A DNA stretch of 64,000 nucleotides. Origin: Bimastos eiseni (taxonomy: Eukaryota; Annelida; Clitellata; Crassiclitellata; Lumbricidae). The notes below the pieces were generated by a model that searched no databases, was not told the DNA's origin, and worked only from the letters and a program-made list of their open reading frames with translations. Position numbers and translations under genes: made by a program. The stretch covers positions 14,861,459 through 14,925,458 of the forward strand of contig OY365815.1 in assembly GCA_959347315.1 (NCBI GenBank), given 5' to 3'. The first letter of the stretch is position 1; the number at the start of each line of letters is the position of its first letter. Positions 12,475-24,500 of this stretch are shown one piece after another.

Positions 12475-14490
12475 TCTACATGCCTGAGAATTCATTATGT
12501 TTATGAATTCTCCCAAAGTCATTGTAATTTTTATCTACCAATATTCTAACTATATCGTTACCGCCCAATTGATCTTTACAGTAAGTCCTTGTATTCGTTA
12601 TCTTCGTTGTAAGTGCATTATAATCGTCGTTGGGTTGTATCTTCCATCTTGCTCTTGTCCTTCTGATCTCTGCTTTTTTTCTCGTGGCGGACCTTCTAGG
12701 AATCTTTCAGAGGATGATCAAGCCACATCAGTGCTGGTGTGACTTCGGACGTTTACCTTGAATTGATTGACCCACTCACTGGTTGTTATGTTGAAGCTAC
12801 CCGAGGCTGAAGGTGTCATCGTGGGTTTGGAGGCAGGGCTTAGGATGTGTCATTCGTATTAGTAATGCTTGTATCTCTTGTGATAGATTAGCATGGTAGA
12901 AATCTCTTCGTTACACCGGTCCAGAAGATGCGGTAGCTCTGGACAAATGTTGCCCTGAAATCCATTCATCGTCGATTGACGAAAACTGACATGGAACATG
13001 CAGAGCTACATGGTCTTTTAGTCGAACAATTTTTACGGTCTGTTTAGTCGCTACATATATATTGAATTTCTATGGCGATAGGTCAGAATATATTTTAGTT
13101 GTCATTGCTCTCCGAGACTCTGACAGTTATGAAGCCATTGCTTTCTTCTAATGAGAGCTTTGACTACTTACATGTACATGTAAGTGTTTACTGGATGAGA
13201 TTGAGATATGATGGACCAAATTTCCTCTTATACTTGAGGAGGATAACGAGTAGGTGGAAGTGCCAACAGATCTCAGAAGTGCGAAGCCAAACTCGAACTC
13301 AGGTATGATAAAACTTTCTGATAAAATTAAGGGCCGAAAGTTTGATCATGGCCTCTTTGGCCCCGTGCTCGACGCGCGTAATGGATTCAAACCGAGCTGA
13401 TTGCAGTTCAGAAGAAATTGTGCAATCAAATACCGTCATTGTAATTAATTTTGTAAATCATTTTAACTTACACGAAATCAATGTCACCGACTGAGGTCGA
13501 GGGAGCTGCCCATAGGAAACTCTTATTCGTCCAGTTGACGGAGTTTTTATGACCAACTGCATTCTATATAGAGAATTGAAACAAACAAAGCCCTTTGTCC
13601 TCATCGTGTTTTATCTTTCTATAATTTTGTTTATATTTGACATTGCGTGATATTTGATTCTGGCAAGTTACTCTGTCTTATTTTCTTCATTTATTGCATT
13701 TCCTGAAACAATAATGGCAAAATTTAAAACAGATTGAACGTGGTTAAGTTTTTGTTAACTATGAGGCTTGTTATAGCTTGAACTATAAAACTCAGAATAT
13801 TTAAGCAACGAGTTTTGGCTAAGATTAACCATAATTGAAAGCAAATCTAAAATCAAGGTGATGGAGATCTATATAAACAATGACTCCAGCTAAACCTGAG
13901 TGAATTACCACAACTTCGCAATCTAAATGCGTCTGATCAAGTGTAGCCTATTTCCTTTAGGCCTACCGTTAGATTTCTAAGGAGTTCTAAAGAGGCGTGT
14001 AAACCAGTGCGTTGCCTCTACCTTTGTACCTTTAAGGCAAATAGGATGGGTTACCCACAGCTGTGCCTTGAAAGCAGTTGATCGCTTGTGCATATTCATC
14101 TCCTTTTGTGTCGAATGTCCCGTAGGAGAAGCTGCTGTCGTTGGGTTTCCTCGCCTCTACCAGAAATCCGTTGAACGTTGCACCCGACGACGCCAGGGAA
14201 ACTGTGTTCAGCGCATAGCAATACTAATCATTACAATCTCCATTGCTGCTGCTCCTACAACTAACACTGATGCCATTGGCAAGAGTATCAGAGCCGATTC
14301 ATATTCTTAATGTAATAGCAGCAGTAGTGGTAACGGTGGTGTGCTAGCCTAGTAGTAATAGTATTTGTCGTTGCGGAAGTAATAGTGGTAGTGGTGGTAG
14401 GTGAACTGGTGATAGTGGTAAGGGAAGTAGTTGCAGTTGTAGTTTTAGGTTTTATATTGTTATGTAGTACCTCGATAGTGTGACAATTCA
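12475..14490. other. No gene seen; possible reeler intron
   Basis: Short ORFs only. If the reeler exon belongs to a live gene, its second exon should lie here on the minus strand; I did not find it. Confidence 0.5.
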
Positions 14491-14532
14491 TTGAATGAAT
14501 GAATGAATGAATGAATGAATGAATGAATGAGT
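14491..14532 (+). repeat. (GAAT)n microsatellite
   Basis: About ten perfect GAAT units, next to imperfect GTAGTGGTA repeats at 14320-14420, between gene 2 and the reeler exon. Confidence 0.95.
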
Positions 14533-14625
14533 CAATGAAACTTGATACAGCGCCTCTTCAAGAAATCTACTCAGTGACGCTCACTATTTATCATTAAGAC
14601 ACCGTTGAGCAAAAGAGGCACTTAC

Positions 14626-14815
14626 CGTGATAGGTGACTCCTGGTTGGTAGCAGGTGGAGTTGATGCTTATGGCGTAGGGAGTGGGAGTCGCTTGTGGCC
14701 TGACTGACTCATGAGACGGCGTCATAGAGTCACAGGCTGCCAGCGGTGGTCCACTTGGGTAACCACAACACTTCTCGACCACAAGCAGCAAGAAAAAACC
14801 CAGAAGGGTGATCAT
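14626..14815 (-). CDS. Reeler-domain protein, first coding exon only (partial)
   Basis: On the minus strand an ATG at 14815 opens a signal peptide (MITLLGFFLLLVVEKCCG) followed by YPSGPPLAACDSMTPSH and TPYAISINSTCYQPGVTY. This matches the start of the reeler domain: small residues and Pro after the signal, the C-x2-M-x-P-x-H motif, then PY.I......Y.PG. The exon closes at a good donor (CACG|GTAAGT) at 14626. Reeler domains occur in secreted insect-type defence proteins, ferric-chelate reductase 1-like proteins and reelin; one exon cannot tell these apart. The rest of the domain was not found in 11.2-14.6 kb on this strand, so the gene may be a broken or orphan exon, or its next exons are short and were missed. 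Confidence 0.6.
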
Positions 14816-15589
14816 AATTGCATCATCAGGCAACAGGTCCGTCTCTTCTTGGCCTCACTGTAGTCAATCAGTTAACGTAAATGTTGCCGTGAATTGGTGA
14901 TGTTTATATCCTATGGAATACCTGTATTTTACCCATTAGCGTCTACACGGGAGTTGGGCAAAAGGGGTAGCTGATTATTCAAGGGCACTGTGCCAGTATG
15001 CCTGCCATGTCTGTACAGATATGTCAAGTGGAGGTCCAATTCTGAATTGCTAGTAAGCCAAACAGTGAAGGAGGCAGAAGGATTGCTAATAGGGTTCCGC
15101 CTGGAACGAAACGGTTAGTGTGTCCTGTTCCTGTCTCATTGCTGGCATTCTAAACTTAATTCGCTGTTACTGAGCATAGGCCCCATCATCCCTAAGATGC
15201 AGGCCTAGTCATGCATCTTCTGTAGCTCTACATTTGTTGCAAATGACCTAAGTATGTGACATTCGGTTTAAAACTGTTAGTGATCGAGTAAGGATTGTTT
15301 TATTGTTTACCAAATCAGTTTATATTCGGAAGCATGAAATCTCCCTAGTGATTATATAAACTATAGTTAACACATTTTGCATAACAGCAAATAAAAGGTA
15401 TGCCCCAAAGGAAAGAAACGTTCCGATAGAAGGGGCTGTCTCATATCACCAGATAAATCTCAAAGGAAATTTGAAACGTAGCATCGTACCTATGCTCAAC
15501 TGCCTACTTGGGGTGGCCCCAACATAGGTCTACCTAAGATCTTTCTGCACCTCGGTGTTCTCTTTTCCTGCAAGGGCTTCCTTTCGATC

Positions 15590-15835
15590 TTCCACTCGCG
15601 GCCTTCTTGTTATTCCGCGCATGCGCTCTGACACGTCCCAGTCGCAGACCTTTGCCTATGTTGACCCTTCAGCTTGAAACTGCCTTCCACAGCCTGGAGT
15701 TACTGACCCTCTCACCTTGCCAGTTTGGGAGACGCTTTTCTGTTCCCACCCACAGACGCCCGTTGAGAGCGCTGCCGATTTGAGCGGCGCTACATAATGC
15801 TTGATTAGATTACATTACATTACATACTGTACTGC
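15590..15835 (+). mobile_element. LINE/SINE 3' tail remnant
   Basis: A degraded frame ends in GAGCGGCGCTACATAATGC followed by TTACATTACATTACA, the same tail arrangement as the element at 5570. Confidence 0.45.
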
Positions 15836-16517
15836 TAGATAGATATTGCAGAATCAGCTGCAGACATAGATAAGAATAATTTAATTTTGCTTTTGCGTTA
15901 ACCACTCGTCTAATATTTTAGTTCAAATGTATTCTGCAGATGCCGACACTATACTCTGCTCGATCAATGCGCAAATTGGTCGCCAGAGGTCGAAGTGCTT
16001 GGAAATAAAGATTATAATATCAGGAAAAAATATATTAAAAACTATTAACTCTAATTTGGTGTCAAATGCTTTGTTTAGATTAATTTTAATATTTTATGTG
16101 CAAAAGCAATCAGCTTTCGTAAAATTAAAGCTGTTTTAGCGAGATTGATCGAATAGGCTATCGACCAATTCCAACACCTTTTTTAGCAAGGCGTTGCCGC
16201 TTTAAATTTCTGTTGGACCAAACGTAAGATAGGCGCTATAGAAGTTTTAAATTCAATTTTTCTGGCGGAGCGAGTGAAATCGTTCCGCAATGATAAATCA
16301 AAAACAAAGGAAATTTTGTGTCGTGTTGTTTAGTGACAGCGCAGAGTTGAGACAACGCTGATAATAATCTTTCCAATGATAACATAACAATCGAATCAAG
16401 TTGATGTTTAAAATGCAGTGTTGGTGGATTCTTAGTGTGGAAGAGTTTGTCGTCGTAAGCTCGCGGTGCTGCAAGCATGTGCTATAAGTTCTGTTTGAAA
16501 GTGAAAGCAAGTAAGTA

Positions 16518-17009
16518 AGGTGCCGTCCATATATTTATGAAACTCTAATTTTCGGACTCCCTTTCCCCTGTTGCACCGCGTACATTTCACAGACTCCTCT
16601 CCCATACGTACGTACAGTCGTAAATCTGAGCTTTCCTCCCTCCCCCCATTGCAACCAAACAAAGGATACATACAATACAATAGTTAAAGATACATGTAAG
16701 ACATTGATTTTACCATAGGTATCCGGATATTTATTTTTGTAAAGCTCAAATTTTTTAACTGCTATGAAGAAATAAAACACTAACAACACTTGCATTTTAT
16801 AAAGTTACTACATAGATCAATTTGGTCTGTGATTGGGTTTGCAATTCTGATTTTAATATTCCGTATAGTGGGCGTCATAAATATATGGTTATATTTGCGT
16901 ACGTGCATATTTTCGAGACCCCTCCTCCCGCCATACGCACCCGTGCGTAAAATCGCCGAAATTTGAAACCCCCTTCCCTATCTGCTTGCGTAATTTGTGG
17001 ATGGTCCCT
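16518..17009. mobile_element. Putative DNA transposon with AGG..CCRTCCA ends
   Basis: The left end AGGTGCCGTCCATATATTTA and the right end TAATTTGTGGATGGTCCCT form an imperfect inverted repeat. The interior has C-rich tracts (CTCCCTCCCCCC, CCCCTCCTCCCG) beside the ends. This layout is common in widespread animal MITEs whose ends read like GGCCGTCCATAAATTACG. No convincing target duplication and no transposase. Confidence 0.5.
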
Positions 17010-17759
17010 AAGTGAATAGCCCGTATTTGATTCCGAGACGCGCTTAATGTATTAGGCCTACAGTATAATTTTAATTTCTACCCCACGTCTGAATTCCTTA
17101 TCTTATACGCCTACAACCTAATATGATGTGATCGAGTCTAATCTGAAGACTTATATAGCGCCATCGTAATATTCCAGCGCCTTATTAAGCGCATATTTGA
17201 TTCGCAGAACTATTTGTTGATTTAGTTTCAATTTTAAGAAAAGAAAAGGTTTCTCTCATAAAAGTTCGCATTTCTGACTATAATTAGATTTTAAAGTTAT
17301 CAACTCTTTAAAATATTCTGTGACACTTTATTAATCATGACCTACTGTAAAAAGAGAAGCTGATCGTCGTTCCTCTCTTCACCGTCGAGCAAGTCTCCAG
17401 GTTCTGGCTCCCTCTCTGACTGCGTTTGGAAGATGAAGAAGTTCTTCTCATTTACTGAACTGTCGTCATTCAGTGGCCGTTGTGTTCGTGTGTTGTCATT
17501 TCCGTTGTGAACTGTTTATAATTCAGACTTTTACGACCGATTCATGACCTAGAGCACAACGTTGCAGTTCGTGACTATTTGTAGTGTGAAAATTACACGT
17601 CTCTAAGTTCGTAGACCAATTAATCTCTGCGTCAATCTAGCCGTCTGTGATTAGGCCTACGTCGTTGTATACATACGTATCATTATAGTTAATGACATAA
17701 TGTAATAGGCCTAATTAGGTAACTTCTCAGAAAGTGACCATCTAGCGCATTTTTAACGT

Positions 17760-17825
17760 AAGGTCCGTCGTCTCTCTGTCTGTGTCTGTCTGTATTTATC
17801 TATGTCTGTCTCTCTGTCTGTCGGG
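17760..17825 (+). repeat. (TCTG)n microsatellite
   Basis: Imperfect CTGTCTGT/CTCTGTCT run. Confidence 0.85.
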
Positions 17826-19609
17826 GACACTCTTATAACCGTATTTTATTTTAATCAGCAAAATGTTTATTAATCATTATGAACTTAGTCTGTTAGCAGA
17901 ACACACGATTCAAAAGAGCTACGCCTTTGAATTGGCATATTTCAAATAACTGACTATATCTATATATTTTTGTATAGGCCTACATATAATATCTGTGTAA
18001 TTGTGCGTATATATATATATATGCATATATTAAATGTATATGGGTTAATTTCCTATATAGTTATCTAATCGCCTTAAACTACTCGTAGGTCTAGTAGCCT
18101 GATACACCGTACATATCTCATCCTTGTAAGTATACGTACAGGCCTTTAGCATATTAATCAGGTGAGAAATAGTCTGACCTACGCAAGACTTCGCCGCCGA
18201 CAAACAGCTACAGAAACGTTCAATGAATGAAAAGTCAGACCAATGAAGGATGATATATTGATAATATTTTCTGCCGTTTTTATTCACCTCGGATAAAACA
18301 ATATGCTACGCTTCGCCATTTTGAAGAACGCAACTGTCTACATCGCTCTGCACATCGTATGGTAGCCTAATACAAAGAGTGTACGTAGATATTGTAACCA
18401 TTATCTTTAACAGAAGAATTATACGATATTATATAATAGGCCGGTCTAGGATATTGTAACGATTGTCTTCAAACATGGGAGCATACGTAGCTGTAATATA
18501 ACGACTGTGATGCTGATTTTTGCCGACTAAGTTGACATCCGGCAAAAGACGCTTTTCATATTTGTTGGTCAAAGATTCCTGATAATATGTTTGCACTTCT
18601 GATACAAACCAACTCAAAACTATTACTATGTTGTTTACTAAGGTCAACTAAATCAGAAGAGGAAATACCCCGCCCTTCGTCGCCTGGTTTAAGCACTGAA
18701 TGCCGGGGTTGAATGGGCCTATTATTCATGTAGTTCAATACGGGTTTGACTGTATACTGTATACATACAGCCTAGTTATCACAGGAAGTTCGACGAGTAG
18801 GCCTAATGTACCCACGAAGGTTTCAATGATTTAGGAGCCTGACAGTTCATTCATAATTGACATCAAACATTTTAAATGTTTGGTTGACATTGACGTCCTC
18901 AACGAGCCCCGATCCTTAATCTACGCCAGTGAGTATGCATGACAGGTCCTCTCTATAGCAGCCTGTTGAATATGCATGAATTGCACCTGCACTTGACCGA
19001 AATTGAAGCTGATGATTCAGAAACTTTGGGTAGTGGCTTAGGTACAGGTGCGCTTTGGAAGTGTCAGCATCTAATAATTATTTACGAGTGCCGTAGGCCT
19101 AGAATGCTGCTTCAGAAACAACGCCAGAGGATAATTGTTGGTACGAATGATCAATCGTTGAATCGGATCTGCTAGGTAAGTTTATTTGATGCAAAGATTA
19201 TGTTCACCATTACAAAGCTGTTTACAAATACTCCATGTTGAAAGCAATATTTGTGATGATCACATTCTTTGTATGAAAACCTTCGTTGTTTCAAAGGATT
19301 ATTTGAGTTTTGATTTAAATCCAGAACTTGATGTTAACATAGCTGTGATTAGGCCGATGGAAGAGATGACAATCTGCCATTTTGATTGACAGTATTCCTT
19401 GGCCTCGTTTTGAAGTGTTCGCTATTAGCGTTTCCATTGCCCATTGGAATGACCTATATTTATAATAATATTATAGGAGTGTGGGTGCCCTATTTTGTTT
19501 CCAGACTGTGTCAGTCATGTGGTGGGGTTTGGTGAAGCTGTTGGATTCCACGAATGGAGCTTATTTTGGACGTCCGATTTCAAAATCACACTTAATAACC
19601 CGTGACTTT

Positions 19610-20058
19610 TACGGACTTTTGCGGACAAAAAACCCTCTGACATTAACCCCTCTGATAACCCCCCTAAGTAGGACAAACCCCCTATAAGAATAAATATGTG
19701 TGTTATCTGTGACACGATTTCTTATATAAGTTAGACCAGAGGCGTCAATCCCCCTCTAACTGATGGAGGCAAACACCCTGGTTCCAAGTGTCAGGTAGTC
19801 AAGATATTACTAAGACTCAAAAAATACCCCCCACCCCTATCTGGACGCCTCTGAGTTAGACTAATAGTCGTACTGAGTGTCACTTGTAATGTTGTGCAGA
19901 CTTTGTTAGTAGTGTCAGTTATTACAGTATGGCTTCTAATTGCAGAACCTAGTTAGAGCAAGAAGGGGGGTTTTGTCTGGGGGTTAATGTCCTGCCTAAA
20001 ACAGAGGGGTTTATGTCAGGGGCGGTTTATGTCAGAGGGGGTTGTCCTACACCTGACT
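19610..20058. repeat. Imperfect inverted C-rich/G-rich segments
   Basis: The left block, 19625-19685 (CCCTCTGACATTAACCCC, GGACAAACCCCC), is complementary in style to the right block, 19960-20058 (GGGGGTTAATGTC, TATGTCAGAGGGGGTTGTCC). This could be another MITE, but its ends are not resolved. Confidence 0.45.
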
Positions 20059-20196
20059 TTTACACAATTGATAGTGTATGACAGCATCATTCCATGACCA
20101 TGACTTTACAATTGCCAGATCAATGTTAAGTCCGAGGTGACATACATTCCAATTTCCAAACGTTAGTGGAAATAGGCCTAGTGGCTTGCTGAAATG

Positions 20197-20433
20197 CAGG
20201 GGTGGCGACTTAGGAGGGCAGAAGGAGATGGTCCCAGGTGTAGGGGACAGAGCTGCTTATACCCCCAATATTTAACTATTATATCATTAATATTCTAAAT
20301 TTATGCATTGCTTTCACTGCTCATCATTTTTGTGGCCTCCATGTTTGGGAATTGAAATTTTCTCCTGACCTGTCCCCCTACCCAATTTTTGTCTATCTGC
20401 CCCCACCAATCCAAACCCAAGACTCCACCTTTG
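20197..20433. mobile_element. Probable small hAT-like MITE
   Basis: Ends CAGGGGTGGCGACTT and AAGACTCCACCTTTG form an inverted repeat matching at 12 of 15 positions, with a CAGNG start. Flanks CTGAAATG and CTAAATGC are alike if one base is deleted. The interior is G-rich on the left and C-rich on the right, like family 2. Confidence 0.5.
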
Positions 20434-20856
20434 CTAAATGCACTACTTGTATATTCTAACTTTACTTTTGATGAGTTTTTGACAATTAACAGCTATCACA
20501 CTTACTTTTCCTGATTACAAAACTAGTTTGTTAAAGTTAATATCATGTGTGTACTATGTATGCATAATGGATGCTTGTGAAGAGCCTTTTAGGAACTTCA
20601 CAAGGGCGATAAAAATTGGCACTTTTATAGTTCTGAAAGTGGACCCATTTATAGATAGCTTGAAAATGTTTCCTGAGCTGTCTTTGATGAAATAAAAGAA
20701 GAAGGGTAACCCAATGCATGAGAAAATGGAGGTAGCAGCTTCAAGTCTTGTATGACAGCATCCCGCATTGTTTTCTAACTAGGTCGACAAGCTTTGTTTT
20801 GAAGCAGGCAATACAAATGACTGATTACAGTTGCAGTGCTGTTGACACTCTCCTAA

Positions 20857-21336
20857 TCTATATATATATAAAGAACAAAAGTATGTATGTATGTATGTAT
20901 GAATGTATGTATGTAACTATCTAACTAACTAACTATATTCCTATCCTCCACAAGAACTTTCGATTCAGTTGACGAATTGTTCCCAAATTTTCCATGAAGA
21001 CTATTTACCAGCCCATAATGAACATAGGTGGTTTCGCGATCACAAAACCTTACCCATTATCCTAAAATTTCACCCCTAAAGTGGCGAATCAAGCCAAATT
21101 AAACTCACATCGTTTACACAGATTAATTAGTATGCATGATGTTGCAATATTTTTAATAGCTGAGATCTAGTTGGCTAAGGTAATAATGCAGACAATTCTA
21201 TGAGTCACGGACGGTGTGATAAATTGTCCGTTTTCTCTTATAATGTTGTACAACTACCATGGGGAAGCAATGTTCAACACATTACATAATTGTAAGAGTA
21301 CCTCAAATTTTTTCGACCCGGGCAGGATTCAGCTAG
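20857..21336 (+). mobile_element. Non-autonomous Helitron-like element
   Basis: Starts TCTATATATATATAAAG after an A and ends CAGCTAG before a T, as Helitrons do (A|TC...CTAG|T). A short palindrome, CCCGGG, lies about 15 bases before the 3' end where the Helitron hairpin is expected. A (TATG)n/(ACTA)n tract fills the left end. No Rep/helicase code. Confidence 0.6.
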
Positions 21337-21529
21337 TCTTGTCTTCAAATAGAGGTCAACTCTGTTCTTTTTAATTGAATCATTTTCTGATTTGCACAGA
21401 CGGAGATGCAGACAGCCTGTTCGTTGTCATCATACAAGCACGAGTTCCATCTTCATTTCTGCCATCGGAGTTATTTAAGAGGTAAAGTCCATTAAGTGTC
21501 TATATATACATCATCTGCAGTATTTGAAA

Positions 21530-24500
21530 ATGGCAGCCACGGCAGTCATTGGAAGTAAAACCGGACAACATCAGGAGAAGCGTCTGAAGGATCGACAGTT
21601 GCAACAGATCCAGGATGCTGAGGATTCGACGGATTCACTGGACCAAGACCGGTCTTCCAGCCCGGTCCGCATGACGCGAGATGAAGTCCTGTCCGTTCTG
21701 GGATATCGTTCTGAGCGCACTCCGAAACTTCCCACGACTGTCTGGTCCAGTCAGCGATCTGACCTATGTCACCGCTGTGGCAAGAAGGTCTACCAGCTCG
21801 AAAGGCTGGACATCGGAGAGCTGTACCACCGTGGTTGCCTCAAGTGTTACACCTGTGGAGGACAGCTGAGCCTGAAGACATTCCATCGAGTAGTCACAGA
21901 TGCCGGAAAAGAGGTCTACTGTAAGACACACATTCCCAAGCTTGAGAAGAGCGCCGGAAAAGATTCGATGGGCATTCGTTCGGCCGTCGAAGCTCAAAAG
22001 AATGCCAGCGATAAGGTTGGATACTGATTGTTGATTTCCATTTGCACATTCACTTGGCCAACAGTAAATGAATTAATTTACATGATTACTGAACAAGTAG
22101 GGCTCCTCCTCAGTGTTCAGAGCAAGTGTTGTAGTCATTTTGGCTTTTTCATAATGAATGAATGAACTCTCCTGATTCTTACCATGAAGTACTTTTGAAT
22201 AACATTTAACTGATACCGAATATGAAACAAATGTTTTACCTTGTACACATTGTGATAACTGGTAAATGCTGCTTTGCTCTGAGGGTTGAAATGAGTTTTG
22301 CTGGTACTGTTTGGCAGTTGGAAACATGATTTCATAAATCTGTTACTCTTGCATATTGGCTACTGCTATGCTGGTGTCTAATGCTAGTGTCTTTAACCCT
22401 TAGACAGCCATGCTCATAACACCTTTGATGGTTTCCTAAATTGCACAGTTGTATAAAAATCCACACAATACGCAATGGAGCATACAATGGCCCACCATAA
22501 CCAAGACATCTAAGATAAACTGGATTCGGTTGGTCTCATTGCATGATGTTTATGTCATTGAACCCAATGGGGCGTTGGGCAACTATGGGCGCCCAATAGT
22601 TTGGGGCCCTATTGTGCAGCGGATTTGTGCCTTGTCTGATGCATTGTCTCTGACAAAGAAAGCCCCCATACCTAAAAGTTATGATTATAATTTATTGAGT
22701 ACAGTGGTTATTCAGAACCCTATCTCTAAAATCTAGTGACTAGTCACTCTTAAAATCTCTTCCCTACTCAGTCGACACATTCAGTAAAGGGAGACCAAAT
22801 TGTCTAGGGTCCTTAAGTTGGACCCCAGGGCTGGCGCCCATGTAGCCCAGGCTTACATTCGTCTCTGATTGAACTTCAAATTTCCTTATGAACAGTTCCC
22901 ATGTAACCCTATGCAATCCAAAAGCTTAATGGTTTCTTACTAAGTTTATTAATATTCAAATAGCTTTATTTTTTATGTGTTGTTTTGTGAAAGGTTTTCA
23001 AACCATATGAGCAGAGTGCATTCAAGTACGATCCAGGGGCGCTAGAGTTTCAGCACGCAAGAAATATCAAACAGCGACAGAAAGTTAAAAGACGATCTTC
23101 ACTCAAGACTAATGCAGTAAGTCACGTTTCTTGATGGATTGAACATCAAAAATATTCTTAGCTGCTTCTTTGCTACATCAGATAATTCTCCTGACAGTTT
23201 TAATGTAACTTTTTCCCTGTCACAAGTCTTCATATGCTCCAAGGTAAGATGAGGTAAGATGTGCTTTTCCATTAAAAGAGGAAAGGTATGATGAGGCTTA
23301 GAGTTCATGTAGTTCATCAATAACTGGGTACCTGTCTCTATGGGTTAAAATGCTTGACAATATCAGAAGGACCAGGATTCAATCTACACACAAACAGGAA
23401 TGAACATTAGACGCATATACCATCTGCCTCCATGTCAAGTCCGGTGGGTAGGCCCTCGTGAAAATGCGACATCATTATAATAAGGCTTCATCATGACATA
23501 AACTATTTGTAAATTATATGGACTAATAACATGACCATATAACCAAACCTATTATAATATGATCTGGTTATTGCAAGATATGACTCTTTATGGTCACTTT
23601 AAAATGAAAGTCTGGTCAAATTATGCTCTCTAGATTTGTTTGTGTACAGTTTGCTAAATCTGTTGTGGAATTCTTTTATTCTGCAATAAATATTGTTGTT
23701 TTCAGGACTTTGAGAAGTTTGGAGTGTTTGAGGCTCAAGAGGCCTTGGAGAAACGACATCGTCAGGAGGAGGAAGAGTTGTATCGCCAGATCGTCGAGGA
23801 ACGTCAACGACTGATGAGGAATCTTGAGGAGCTTCTGACGAAGGAGAAGGAACACACGGTCAAGGAACTGGTGTCCTGGTTTGAAAAGCAGGGCTCATCA
23901 AAACAGGAGAGGGAAGATGGCATTGAGAAGGTGAAATTAACATTGATTTCCTCTTTCATAGAACTGGTAAGAATGACTTTGATAACATGACTTCATTATA
24001 AAATGACCTCGTCATGACATAGACAAGTTGTGATATGACCTCATAACATGACCTTATAACCAAACGTTATTATAAGATGACCTTGTAATATCATCTCATT
24101 ATTGCAAGATACCTGACGTGGCCAACATGGTTTCTGAAAGACTTCATTATTATCATTATAATAATAACAATGATAATTATTGTTTATTATTGTTTTTACC
24201 ATAAGGTACTAAAATTCCCAGGGATTTAAATATTAATTATGTAGCCCTTCTGGAATGGCTACTTCCCTCCTGGAATGGCTACTTCCCTCCTGGAATGGCT
24301 ACTTCCCTCCTGGAATGGCTACTTCTCCTCATCAGCTACCCTTCCTCTGACTCGGTCATGGGGCTAACAATGGAAGAGCAAAGGTCACTGCATTTGACTT
24401 AAATCAATTGTCTGTTTATTATAACCATCTCAGTGCCTGTGTGGTGTTGAGCCTGGATATTATGCGGTAGACTACTTTCCATCATTGGCTTATTGAAAGG

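Larger units (their letters stand above)
14834..20196. other. Intergenic, repeat-rich
   Basis: Apart from the LINE tail (15.6 kb), the transposon at 16.5 kb and microsatellites, no coding sequence is recognised. Several short GCGCTATA-type tail motifs (16231, 17151) suggest older retroposon fragments. Confidence 0.55.

Noticed and set aside
21400..21481. Possible 5' untranslated exon of the LIM/KY gene (CACAG|...|GTAAAG)
   Set aside because: The implied intron to 21521 would be only 39 bases, so this is more likely part of one continuous 5' region.
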